From assembly GCA_900769885.1 (NCBI GenBank), contig CAAGIG010000067.1, forward strand, positions 1 to 17,191: a DNA stretch of 17,191 bases, given 5' to 3'. Shown here piece by piece: positions 1-8,048 of the stretch. This DNA comes from Rikenellaceae bacterium (GTDB lineage Bacteria > Bacteroidota > Bacteroidia > Bacteroidales > UBA932). The notes beneath the pieces were generated by a model that was given only the letters and a program-made list of their open reading frames with translations, was not told the origin of the DNA and searched no databases. Numbering within the stretch: position 1 is the stretch's first letter; each line of letters begins with the position of its first letter. The translations under genes were made by a program, and so were the position numbers.

Positions 1-2
1 CA

Positions 3-680
3 CTTACCCCTCTTCGTATTGACGAAATTTTGGAAATCCGTGCAGATGTAGACCAAGTAGATATTAAAGGTAAAGCTATCTTGTTCGAAAGTGGTATCTA
101 CGCTAAAATTCCTTCAGACCTTCCTGAAAAATTGGCGTTGTCAGCTCTTGACGTGGCTGGTGCTCCTGCTCAAACAGCTAAATTGGTTAAACCCGGTGAC
201 ACTGTTCTTATTATCGGTGCAGGTGGTAAATCAGGTATGCTTTGCTGCTATGAAGCTAAAAAACGTGCTGGTGTAACAGGTAAAGTTATCGGTCTTTGCC
301 ACAGCGAAAGAAGTACAAAACGTATGCAAGAACTTGGTTTCTGCGACTATGTATTCTCAGCTGACGCAACTCAACCAGTTCCTGTTCTTGAAAAAATCGA
401 AGAACTTACAGGCGGCCAAATGGCTGATGTGACCATCAACAACGTAAACATTCCTGATACAGAGATGACTTCTATCCTTTGTACCAAAAATACAGGTTGT
501 GTTTACTTCTTCTCAATGGCAACAAGCTTTACAAAAGCAGCTTTGGGTGCAGAAGGTGTTGGTAGCGACGTGACTATGATCGTTGGTAATGGTTACACCA
601 AAGGACACGCTGAAATCACTCTTCAAGAGCTAAGAGAGTGTGAAGCGCTAAGAAAAATTTTCACAGAACTTTACGCGTAA
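3..680 (+). CDS. kdd: L-erythro-3,5-diaminohexanoate dehydrogenase, 5'-truncated by window edge
   Basis: This is the C-terminal 225 residues of the lysine-fermentation dehydrogenase that oxidises 3,5-diaminohexanoate to 3-keto-5-aminohexanoate with NAD(P)+. The frame is open from base 3 to the TAA at 678-680, so the gene enters from outside the window and no start codon should be assigned; the family is roughly 340 residues long. A Rossmann dinucleotide loop (V-L-I-I-G-A-G-G-K-S-G, core at 216-236) follows a medium-chain-dehydrogenase-like segment. The assignment combines the glycine-rich loop, the overall resemblance to Kdd, and the position 5 bp before kamA. The kce and kal genes expected for this pathway are not in the window and probably lie upstream. 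Confidence 0.88.
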   Translation, partial: LTPLRIDEILEIRADVDQVDIKGKAILFESGIYAKIPSDLPEKLALSALDVAGAPAQTAKLVKPGDTVLIIGAGGKSGMLCCYEAKKRAGVTGKVIGLCHSERSTKRMQELGFCDYVFSADATQPVPVLEKIEELTGGQMADVTINNVNIPDTEMTSILCTKNTGCVYFFSMATSFTKAALGAEGVGSDVTMIVGNGYTKGHAEITLQELRECEALRKIFTELYA

Positions 681-685
681 TTGAT

Positions 686-1936
686 ATGGCAAATACTTCA
701 AGAAGACACATTTTGTTCCCTGAAGTTACTGATCAGCAATGGAACGACTGGAAGTGGCAAGTTAAAAACAGAATTGAAACTCTTGACCAACTAAAGAAAT
801 ATATCACATTGACCCCTGAAGAAGAAGAAGGTGTTAAGAAAACTCTTTCTACTCTTCGTATGGCGATTACTCCTTATTATCTTTCTTTGATTGATCCTGA
901 GAATCCTAACTGCCCTGTCAGAAAACAAGCTATTCCTACTGGTGCAGAAACTTACCAATCGGCTGCAGACCTTTTGGACCCTCTTCACGAAGATGAGGAC
1001 TCTCCAACACCAGGTTTGACACACCGTTATCCAGACAGAGTCTTGATGCTTATCACCGATATGTGTTCAATGTACTGCCGTCACTGTACCAGAAGAAGAT
1101 TTGCAGGTCAAAAAGATGATGAATCTCCTGCAGATAAAATTGAAAAATGTATTGAATATGTAGAGAGAACTCCTACTGTTCGTGACGTGCTTCTATCTGG
1201 TGGTGATGCACTTATGGTAAGTGATGAAAAATTGGAATACATCATTTCTAGACTAAGAGCCATCCCTCACGTTGAGATTATCAGAATTGGTAGCCGTACC
1301 CCTGTGGTATGTCCTCAAAGAATTACTGATGACCTTGTGAATATGCTTAAAAAGTATCATCCTATTTGGCTTAACACTCACTTCAACCATCCTAACGAAG
1401 TTACTGAAGAGTCTGCTGCAGCTTGTGCTAAATTGGCTAATGCAGGTATTCCTCTTGGAAACCAATCGGTATTGCTTCGTGGAGTAAATGACTGTGTAAA
1501 CGTAATGAAACGTTTGGTTCACGCATTGGTTAAAATGAGAGTAAGACCTTATTATATATATCAATGTGACCTTTCAATGGGATTGGAACATTTCCGTACT
1601 CCTGTTTCAAAAGGTATTGAAATTATTGAAGGTCTTCGCGGTCATACTTCAGGATATGCAGTTCCTACATTCGTGGTGGATGCTCCCGGTGGTGGTGGAA
1701 AGACCCCTGTAATGCCTCAATATGTTGTTTCACAATCTCCTGGTAAAGTGGTATTGAGAAACTTTGAAGGTGTTATCACAACTTACACTGAACCTACTGA
1801 GTATCACAATGAATGTAATTGTGAAGATTGTCAGAAAAATGAAAAGGCTGAAGGTGTTTCATCACTTCTTAAAGGTCAAAGAATGACTATTGAGCCTTCT
1901 TCATTGTGGCGTAAGGAAAGACACATCAAGAAATAA
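686..1936 (+). CDS. kamA: L-lysine 2,3-aminomutase (radical SAM, PLP)
   Basis: This enzyme interconverts L-lysine and L-beta-lysine, the entry step of the pathway. In its 416 residues the radical-SAM [4Fe-4S] motif is C127-x3-C131-x2-C134. The PLP lysine is K339 in the P-G-G-G-G-K-T loop. Substrate-binding acids D295 and D332 are present, and C270 plus the C-terminal C377-x-C379-x2-C382 match the inter-subunit zinc ligands. Each of these sits two residues after its counterpart in the Clostridium subterminale enzyme as I remember it (C125/129/132, K337, D293/D330, C268/C375/C377/C380), so the active site looks intact. The start is an ATG 5 bp after the kdd stop, with no clear Shine-Dalgarno. 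The zinc cysteines favour a fermentative KamA over the shorter EF-P-lysine paralogue EpmB. Confidence 0.97.
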   Translation: MANTSRRHILFPEVTDQQWNDWKWQVKNRIETLDQLKKYITLTPEEEEGVKKTLSTLRMAITPYYLSLIDPENPNCPVRKQAIPTGAETYQSAADLLDPLHEDEDSPTPGLTHRYPDRVLMLITDMCSMYCRHCTRRRFAGQKDDESPADKIEKCIEYVERTPTVRDVLLSGGDALMVSDEKLEYIISRLRAIPHVEIIRIGSRTPVVCPQRITDDLVNMLKKYHPIWLNTHFNHPNEVTEESAAACAKLANAGIPLGNQSVLLRGVNDCVNVMKRLVHALVKMRVRPYYIYQCDLSMGLEHFRTPVSKGIEIIEGLRGHTSGYAVPTFVVDAPGGGGKTPVMPQYVVSQSPGKVVLRNFEGVITTYTEPTEYHNECNCEDCQKNEKAEGVSSLLKGQRMTIEPSSLWRKERHIKK

Positions 1937-1941
1937 TTAAG

Positions 1942-2904
1942 ATGCCGTTTATTGCGGAGATACTAAAGCAGAAGAGTCTTGCGGTTGTAGGACTTGAAAA
2001 AAATTGTGGAAAGACAGAGTGTCTAAATTACATTCTGGAGAGGATACCTGCTCAAAGTTGCAGAGCCTGCATAACTTCGATAGGTATTGATGGTGAGAGT
2101 ATCGATCAGGTTACAAGGACTAAAAAGCCTGAAATAGTGCTCAAAGAAGGGAACTATTTTTCTACTTCGGAGAGTCACTACAGATTGAGGAATCTCACAT
2201 CGGAGATAGTTGGTATATCCAACGAAACCACAGCTTTAGGGAGAATTATTACAGCTCGTGTAGTATCGAAGGGAAAGGTTATTTTATCGGGTCCCTCATC
2301 TACACAATCTCTGCGAAGATGGATGGATGAAACCGAACATTTCGGCATCGATTTGACGATAATCGACGGTGCGCTGTCGAGAGTTAGTAGTGCATCTCCC
2401 GCAGTAAGCACTTCAATGATACTTGCTACGGGGGCTGCTCTATCGTCAAATATGGCTACGTTGATAGCCAAAACAGCTTTTGCAGTGGATATGATACATC
2501 TTCCTCTGTATGACAGTTCAATATCGGATTTGGATACAAATGCTATTGAATTGTCTTCATTATCAGGAGATTATGATATCAGCCCCGATTGCAGAAGAGT
2601 GTATGTTTCAGGGGCATTGACAGACAGGCTTTTGAAAAAGCTGTTGCAGGAGAAGAATTTGGGAGAGATGGAACTTGTGGTAAAAGATTTTACCAGAATT
2701 TTCATAACTCCGCAAACTTATAATATGTGGGTAAGGTATGGGGGTAAATTGAGGGTTCAGATGCAGAGCAATTTATTGGCTGTATGTGTCAATCCTCTAT
2801 CGCCCAGCGGTTATGTGCTGGATTCCGATACCCTTTGTCGGGAGCTTTCTGCAAGGATTGCTCTTCCGGTTTATGATATAGTGAAGAATAAATATGAAGC
2901 TTAG
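1942..2904 (+). CDS. kamB: Lysine 5,6-aminomutase reactivase subunit KamB (P-loop protein)
   Basis: A 320-residue cytoplasmic protein with an N-terminal Walker-A-like loop, G17-L-E-K-N-C-G-K24-T25, and no signal peptide or membrane segment. It sits 5 bp after kamA and overlaps kamC by 11 bp, so translation is probably coupled. I assign it by position and general resemblance to KamB of lysine-fermentation clusters, which is named as a subunit of the factor that restores inactivated adenosylcobalamin-dependent lysine 5,6-aminomutase; the sequence itself shows only a nucleotide-binding loop. Codon use differs sharply from kamA: at least twelve ATA isoleucine codons occur in the first ~200 codons, against a single one noticed in kamA. 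This suggests a lower level of synthesis than the enzymes on either side. Confidence 0.8.
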   Translation: MPFIAEILKQKSLAVVGLEKNCGKTECLNYILERIPAQSCRACITSIGIDGESIDQVTRTKKPEIVLKEGNYFSTSESHYRLRNLTSEIVGISNETTALGRIITARVVSKGKVILSGPSSTQSLRRWMDETEHFGIDLTIIDGALSRVSSASPAVSTSMILATGAALSSNMATLIAKTAFAVDMIHLPLYDSSISDLDTNAIELSSLSGDYDISPDCRRVYVSGALTDRLLKKLLQEKNLGEMELVVKDFTRIFITPQTYNMWVRYGGKLRVQMQSNLLAVCVNPLSPSGYVLDSDTLCRELSARIALPVYDIVKNKYEA

Positions 2905-4243
2905 AGAGATTATCGATTCCCCTTGCGGATTGAGATATATGATTGAAACATTGCCACTTTCAAGTGGTTATGCGATGTCATATCTTATGGATAAGGAACT
3001 CTCTGCGACACAGGAGGAGATTGAAAACGGCTATTTGCAGTTGGGAAAATATCTTCCTCTTTGGGAGAATTTCAACTCCAGATATTTGTCTTCATTGCAG
3101 CATAAATTATTTACTTTGAAGGATATAACCAGAACAATCCTTCGGGTAGAGCAGGGTGATCCTGTTGATGATATAGAGCTCTTTGAAATAAAACATTGTT
3201 TGATTTTGGCTTTGGACGCCGCAGAATTATTGGGTAAAAGCGGGATTGAGGATTGTGGTTTTGATGTGGCCAATGTGGAGAAAGTTCTTTCCATTTTGGA
3301 CCCTGATGGTCACAGAATTGATGCTTTTTATATCTATGATTCTTATTCTGAAGAACTTTCAAGGCTCAGGAAGCATATTGCAGTTACAGATGATGCTGAG
3401 AAACTCTCGGAATTGAAGTTCTACGAACACGAGATTGAAAAGAATGTCAGAGAAACTTTGTGCAAGAAACTTTCTCCATGGGCATCTCTTCTCAGAGATT
3501 GTTTGTGCCGTTTGGTGAATATTGATATTGATATTGCCAAAGGTGGACAGATGAAGAGTATGAATCTAATTGTTCCGGAGATTGCTTCAGATGGATGCGG
3601 TATATATAAAGGTATGTTTCATCCTTATGTGCAGAGCATTTTGGATAAGAGTGGTGCTGTTTTTACACCTATTGATATAGAGTTGGATAGCAGACCTGCT
3701 CTTATTATTGGTGCAAATATGGGTGGAAAGACAGTTGTTCTGAAGATGTTGGCTATGGCTCAATATCTTATGGGAATGAGTATGGGAATTCCTGCTGAAT
3801 ATGCATCTATTCCATTGAAAAAGAGGATTTTCTTTATCTCAGGAGATGCACAGAATCTCTCGAGTGGTTTGTCTTCTTTTGCTGCCGAAATCAAGAGTAT
3901 CGACCAGGTTATTGTCGCTTCAGAGGAGTCTCCGGAGGATATTATCGCAATGATAGATGAGCCGGCAAGAAGTACAAATCCTGTTGAAGGGACAGCGTTG
4001 GTGTTGTCTTTAATTAATGTATTGAAAAAAAGAGGTGTGTCATTGGTTATGACTACCCACTACAATATCCGGTCTGAGGAGTGCTTGAAATATAGAGTCT
4101 CGGGTCTGGAAAATGGAAAAATGAATTACAGACTTTGCAAAACAAGTGATAATGAGGTTCCTCGTGAGGCACTTGCAGTAGCTCAGTCGTTAAATATTTC
4201 CGCAGAATGGATTGCGGAAGCAAAAAAATTATTAACAGTATGA
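2894..4243 (+). CDS. kamC: MutS-like ATPase KamC, lysine 5,6-aminomutase reactivase
   Basis: A 449-residue protein whose C-terminal third is a MutS-type ABC ATPase: Walker A G273-A-N-M-G-G-K279-T280, a signature-like S-G-L-S-S-F-A-A-E segment around 324-332, Walker B I-I-A-M-I-D355-E356, and the switch histidine H389 in T-T-H-Y. The first ~250 residues are helical and lack the mismatch-recognition domain of MutS (full MutS is about 850 residues), so a DNA-repair role is unlikely. It overlaps kamB by 11 bp and kamD by 4 bp (ATGA), placing it directly against the alpha subunit of the B12 mutase. Family naming and this context support an ATP-driven reactivase that exchanges damaged cobalamin on KamDE. 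I infer the mechanism; the sequence does not show it. Confidence 0.83.
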   Translation: MKLREIIDSPCGLRYMIETLPLSSGYAMSYLMDKELSATQEEIENGYLQLGKYLPLWENFNSRYLSSLQHKLFTLKDITRTILRVEQGDPVDDIELFEIKHCLILALDAAELLGKSGIEDCGFDVANVEKVLSILDPDGHRIDAFYIYDSYSEELSRLRKHIAVTDDAEKLSELKFYEHEIEKNVRETLCKKLSPWASLLRDCLCRLVNIDIDIAKGGQMKSMNLIVPEIASDGCGIYKGMFHPYVQSILDKSGAVFTPIDIELDSRPALIIGANMGGKTVVLKMLAMAQYLMGMSMGIPAEYASIPLKKRIFFISGDAQNLSSGLSSFAAEIKSIDQVIVASEESPEDIIAMIDEPARSTNPVEGTALVLSLINVLKKRGVSLVMTTHYNIRSEECLKYRVSGLENGKMNYRLCKTSDNEVPREALAVAQSLNISAEWIAEAKKLLTV

Positions 4244-5790
4244 GTAAATTAGGATTAGATTCTAAAAAAATTGCCTATGCAAGGGAGTTGGCCGCTCAAA
4301 TCGCAAGAAATGTTCAAGATTTTGCTGATGGCTATACTACTGTTGCTGTAGAAAGAACTTTGTGTCGCCTTTTGGGCATTGATGGAGTGGATGAAAATGG
4401 TGTTCCTCTCCCTAATGTTGTTGTAGACGAATTGAAAGCCAAAGGTGCTTTGAGTGAAGGTGTTATGTTTTATATTGGTAACTGTATGGTGGCTACAGGA
4501 ATGTCGCCTCAACAGATTGCTGAAGAGATTGCCAAAGGTGCTTTGGATATTACTAAGGTGCAGGTGGCTACAGCTGAGCAACGTGATGCTGCATTGGAAG
4601 GTGTCATCAATGCTTCTGTGGAAAGAATCCGTTCACGCAGAGCCAGAAGAGAGAATTATCTTGCTACAATAGGTGAAGGAACTAAACCTTATCTATATGT
4701 GATTGTTGCTACCGGTAACATTTACGAAGATGTGGTACAGGCTGAAGCTGCTGCACGTCAAGGTGCTGATATCATTGCAGTTATCAGAACTACCGGTCAG
4801 TCTTTGTTGGACTATGTTCCTTATGGTGCAACAACTGAAGGTTTCGGTGGTACTTTTGCCACTCAGGAAAACTTCAGAATTATGCGTGAGGCTCTTGACA
4901 AAGTAGGTGAGGAGGTAGGTCGTTATATTCGCCTATGTAACTACTGCTCAGGACTTTGTATGCCTGAAATCGCTGTAATGGGTGCATTGGAAGGACTTGA
5001 TGTGATGTTGAATGATGCTCTTTATGGTATTTTGTTCAGAGATATCAATATGCAAAGAACTCTTGTGGACCAGTTCTTCTCAAGAGTTATCAATGGTTTT
5101 GCAGGAGTTATCATTAACACAGGTGAAGACAACTATTTGACAACAGCAGATGCTGTGGAAGCTGCTCATACTGTATTGGCTTCTGATATTATCAACGAAC
5201 AACTTGCTTTGTTGGCAGGTCTTCCTGAAGAGCAAATGGGTCTTGGTCACGCATTTGAAATGGATCCGATGTTGGAAAACGGTTTCCTTTATGAATTGGC
5301 TCAAGCTCAAATGACCCGTGAGATTTTCCCTAAAGCTCCTTTGAAATATATGCCTCCTACAAAATTTATGACCGGTAACATTTTCAGAGGTCATATTCAG
5401 GATGCATTGTTCAATATGATCGGTATCTGGACAAATCAGGGTATCCAGCTTTTGGGTATGCCTACAGAGGCTATTCATACACCATTTATGTCTGACAGAT
5501 TCTTGTCTATCGAGAATGCAAAATATATCTTCAACAATATGAAAAATATTGGTGATGAGGTAGAATTCAAAGAAGGTGGTATCATTAAGAATAGAGCAAA
5601 ACAAGTTCTTGACGATGCAATTGCTCTTCTTGAAAAATTGAATGAGGAGGGTCTATTCTCTGCTCTTGAAAAAGGTATCTTCGGTGATGTAAAACGTCCT
5701 CGCAATGGCGGTAAAGGTCTTGACGGCGTTGTTTCCAAAGGTGCTAATTATATGAATCCATTTGTTAAAATAATGTTAGGAGGTAAATAA
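4240..5790 (+). CDS. kamD: Lysine 5,6-aminomutase alpha subunit
   Basis: The large TIM-barrel subunit of the adenosylcobalamin- and PLP-dependent mutase that moves the terminal amino group of beta-lysine (or D-lysine) by one carbon. The ATG at 4240 overlaps the kamC stop as ATGA and gives 516 residues, the length I recall for the Clostridium sticklandii protein. An in-frame ATG at 4207 would add eleven residues with no family resemblance and deepen the overlap. Active-site residues remembered from the C. sticklandii structure (R184, S189, S238, Y263, D298, K370) all find a match one position earlier here: R183, S188, S237, Y262, D297, K369. The gene is followed after 1 bp by kamE. It is probably catalytically intact. 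Confidence 0.95.
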   Translation: MSKLGLDSKKIAYARELAAQIARNVQDFADGYTTVAVERTLCRLLGIDGVDENGVPLPNVVVDELKAKGALSEGVMFYIGNCMVATGMSPQQIAEEIAKGALDITKVQVATAEQRDAALEGVINASVERIRSRRARRENYLATIGEGTKPYLYVIVATGNIYEDVVQAEAAARQGADIIAVIRTTGQSLLDYVPYGATTEGFGGTFATQENFRIMREALDKVGEEVGRYIRLCNYCSGLCMPEIAVMGALEGLDVMLNDALYGILFRDINMQRTLVDQFFSRVINGFAGVIINTGEDNYLTTADAVEAAHTVLASDIINEQLALLAGLPEEQMGLGHAFEMDPMLENGFLYELAQAQMTREIFPKAPLKYMPPTKFMTGNIFRGHIQDALFNMIGIWTNQGIQLLGMPTEAIHTPFMSDRFLSIENAKYIFNNMKNIGDEVEFKEGGIIKNRAKQVLDDAIALLEKLNEEGLFSALEKGIFGDVKRPRNGGKGLDGVVSKGANYMNPFVKIMLGGK

Positions 5791-5791
5791 T

Positions 5792-6580
5792 ATGAGTGGC
5801 GGACTATATTCAATGGAAGGTAAAGATTTCGATAAAAATCTAGACCTTAAAGCTATCAAACCTTACGGTGATACAATGAATGACGGTAAGGTACAATTGA
5901 GTTTCACCCTTCCTGTTCCTATGGGAGATGAAGCTATTGAAGCAGCTAAGCAAATGATTAGAAAAATGGGATTGGAAAATCCTCAAGTAGTGTTCTATCA
6001 AGAACTTACTCCCGGATTTACTTTCTTCAACTGCTATGGTTCTTGTGCTCATACTGTAGATTATACCCAAATCCACGTTCCTAAGGTAGAATCCAATGTT
6101 ATGGATATGCACCAATGTGATGAGTATATTAAAGAAAATATCGGTCGCAAACTTGTCCTTGTGGGTGCAAGTACCGGTACTGATGCTCACACTGTAGGTA
6201 TCGATGCTATTATGAATATGAAAGGTTATGCAGGTCACTATGGTCTTGAAAGATATGATATGATTGATGCTTATAACCTTGGTAGTCAAGTTCCTAACGA
6301 AGAGTTTTTGGCAAAAGCTGTAGAGCTTGGTGCTGATGCTTTGTTGGTTTCTCAGACTGTTACTCAGAAAGATGTTCATATCCAAAACCTTACAGAACTT
6401 GTGGAACTTATGGAGGCTGAAGGACTTCGTGACCGTATGATTTTGGTTTGCGGTGGTCCTCGTATCACTCACGAGTTGGCTAAAGAGCTTGGTTATGATG
6501 CAGGTTTCGGTATGAATACCTATGCTGACAATGTTGCTTCATTTGTTGCTGAAGAGATTGTAAGAAGAAATAACAAATAA
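5792..6580 (+). CDS. kamE: Lysine 5,6-aminomutase beta subunit (B12-binding)
   Basis: The small subunit carries the cobalamin-binding Rossmann domain and the lysine that holds PLP. At 262 residues it has the usual length. The B12 signature D131-A-H133-T-V-G136 supplies the lower-ligand histidine, and K144 (in M-N-M-K) matches the PLP Schiff-base lysine, both at the numbering I recall from C. sticklandii (His133, Lys144). The N-terminal ~100 residues form the dimerisation part. The start is 1 bp after the kamD stop. A GGAGG 7 bp upstream is formed by the last glycine codons of kamD and may help reinitiation, although Bacteroidota rely little on Shine-Dalgarno pairing. It works with KamD; KamB/KamC probably service the complex. 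Confidence 0.96.
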   Translation: MSGGLYSMEGKDFDKNLDLKAIKPYGDTMNDGKVQLSFTLPVPMGDEAIEAAKQMIRKMGLENPQVVFYQELTPGFTFFNCYGSCAHTVDYTQIHVPKVESNVMDMHQCDEYIKENIGRKLVLVGASTGTDAHTVGIDAIMNMKGYAGHYGLERYDMIDAYNLGSQVPNEEFLAKAVELGADALLVSQTVTQKDVHIQNLTELVELMEAEGLRDRMILVCGGPRITHELAKELGYDAGFGMNTYADNVASFVAEEIVRRNNK

Positions 6581-6599
6581 AAATATAAAGAGATATAAT

Positions 6600-7259
6600 A
6601 TGGATAAAAATCAGATTAGAGAAACTATCGCCAGAAGAGCAGCGCTCGAACTTAAAGATGGTGATGTGGTTAACCTTGGTATCGGTCTTCCTACATTGAT
6701 TCCTGACTATCTTCCTGAAGGAGTCTCTGTTGTTCTTCAAAGTGAAAATGGTCTTGTAGGTATGGGACCTACTCCTGCTGCAGGAACTGAAGATCCAAAT
6801 CTGATCAATTCAGGCGGTGGTTATATCACTGCTGTTCCCGGAGCATACGCTTGCAGTTCATTGGCTTCTTTTGAAATTATCAGAGGTGGTCACGTAAATG
6901 TGACTTTCCTTGGTGCTTTGGAAGTGGATGAAAAAGGTAACTTGGCAAACTGGATTATTCCTGGTAAGAAAGTGCCCGGAATGGGTGGTGCAATGGACCT
7001 TTTGGTAGGTGCAAGAAAAGTTATCCTTACAATGGAACACACTGCAAAAGGTGCTCATAAAATATTGAAAGAGTGTAGATTGCCTCTTACTGCTGCCGGT
7101 CAGGTAAATATGATTATCACCGAAATGGGTGTTATGGAGATTACTGACAAAGGTATTGTGCTTCGCGAAATTCATCCCGAATTTACTGTTGAGCAAGTTC
7201 AGGCAGCTACTGAAGCAACCTTGATTATTCCTGAGGATCTTAAACCTATGTTGCAATAA
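6600..7259 (+). CDS. atoA: Butyrate/acetoacetate CoA-transferase, subunit B
   Basis: The beta subunit of a family-I 3-oxoacid CoA-transferase, 219 residues and complete. The catalytic glutamate lies in S-E49-N-G-L-V-G, the conserved E-x-G motif, and the glycine-rich stretches L-G-I-G-L-P and N-S-G-G-G are present. In this pathway the enzyme would move CoA from butyryl-CoA to acetoacetate, releasing butyrate and feeding acetoacetyl-CoA to thiolysis. The A subunit (AtoD/ScoA type) normally sits next to B but is absent from the neighbouring genes. From memory of Porphyromonas gingivalis it may lie on the far side of kdd, outside the window. Exact acyl donor and acceptor cannot be read from the sequence. 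Confidence 0.9.
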   Translation: MDKNQIRETIARRAALELKDGDVVNLGIGLPTLIPDYLPEGVSVVLQSENGLVGMGPTPAAGTEDPNLINSGGGYITAVPGAYACSSLASFEIIRGGHVNVTFLGALEVDEKGNLANWIIPGKKVPGMGGAMDLLVGARKVILTMEHTAKGAHKILKECRLPLTAAGQVNMIITEMGVMEITDKGIVLREIHPEFTVEQVQAATEATLIIPEDLKPMLQ

Positions 7260-7264
7260 TTTCT

Positions 7265-8041
7265 ATGGAATATCGTTTTCTTAAATCAGAGGTTAGAGAA
7301 AATGGCATAGTGGTTCTGACACTTGCCAATCCTGCATCTTTGAATGCTTTGAACTCTGCTACTTTGCAGGAAATCAATCACTTTGTGATGAATCTTCCTG
7401 AGAGTGCATCTTTGCTTATTATTACCGGTGAAGGTAAGGCATTTGTAGCGGGTGCAGATATTTCAGAGATGGCTGATTTCAATGCTCAGCAAGGTCTTGA
7501 TTTTGGCCGTTTCGGTTCAGAGGTGTTCCGCAGAATTGAGGATTTGAACATTCCTGTCATTGCTGCCATTAATGGTTTTGCACTTGGCGGTGGTTGTGAA
7601 TTGGCTATGGCTTGTGATATCAGAATTGCTTCTGCTAAAGCCCGTTTTGGCCAGCCTGAGGTGAAATTGGGTATCATCCCCGGATTCTCAGGTACTTACC
7701 GTTTGTCAAAACTTGTCGGTCAAGGTTATGCCAAGGAGATGATTTACTCGGGCAGGATGATTGATGCTGCAGAGGCTTTGAGAGTCGGTCTTGTAAATCA
7801 CGTGGTGGAACCTGAGGAGTTGATGCCTTATGTAAATTCTTTGGCTGAGGATATTGTTGCCAATGCTCCTATTGCAGTTCGTTATGCAAAAGAGTGTATC
7901 AACAGAAATTACGATATGTCAGAGACAGACGGTATCGAACTTGAGAGCCAATTGTTCTCAAAATGCTTTGATACAGAGGATCAAAAGCACGGAATGAAAG
8001 CTTTTATGGAGAAAACTAAACCAGAATTCAAAAATAGATAA
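7265..8041 (+). CDS. crt: Enoyl-CoA hydratase / crotonase
   Basis: A 258-residue crotonase-fold protein that hydrates or dehydrates between crotonyl-CoA and 3-hydroxybutyryl-CoA. Both catalytic glutamates are present, E112 in G-G-G-C-E-L-A and E132 in F-G-Q-P-E-V-K-L-G. The oxyanion-hole segments A-G-A-D (62-65) and A-L-G-G-G (106-110) are intact. It starts 5 bp after the CoA-transferase gene and runs 7 bp before hbd, so it belongs to the operon. Lysine reaches crotonyl-CoA through the ammonia lyase Kal without needing crotonase; together with hbd this gene implies a second route from acetoacetyl-CoA to crotonyl-CoA. Specificity for short chains is inferred from context. Confidence 0.92.
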   Translation: MEYRFLKSEVRENGIVVLTLANPASLNALNSATLQEINHFVMNLPESASLLIITGEGKAFVAGADISEMADFNAQQGLDFGRFGSEVFRRIEDLNIPVIAAINGFALGGGCELAMACDIRIASAKARFGQPEVKLGIIPGFSGTYRLSKLVGQGYAKEMIYSGRMIDAAEALRVGLVNHVVEPEELMPYVNSLAEDIVANAPIAVRYAKECINRNYDMSETDGIELESQLFSKCFDTEDQKHGMKAFMEKTKPEFKNR

Positions 8042-8048
8042 TATAGTT

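Noticed and set aside
4207..4239. Earlier in-frame ATG that would lengthen KamD by eleven residues
   Set aside because: The added residues lie wholly within kamC coding sequence and do not resemble the family. The ATG at 4240 gives 516 residues and a 4-bp ATGA overlap.
2894..4243. Reading kamC as a DNA mismatch repair gene
   Set aside because: Only the ATPase part resembles MutS. The mismatch-recognition domain is absent and the gene is coupled to B12 mutase genes.
5080..5604. Antisense open frame opposite kamD (174 codons)
   Set aside because: Same reasons: no recognisable domain, and the opposite strand carries conserved active-site residues.
5840..6472. Long antisense open frame opposite kamE (210 codons)
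   Set aside because: It is entirely opposite a well-conserved gene, is rich in low-complexity Ser/Ile/His runs and resembles no family. It is a by-product of kamE codon use.
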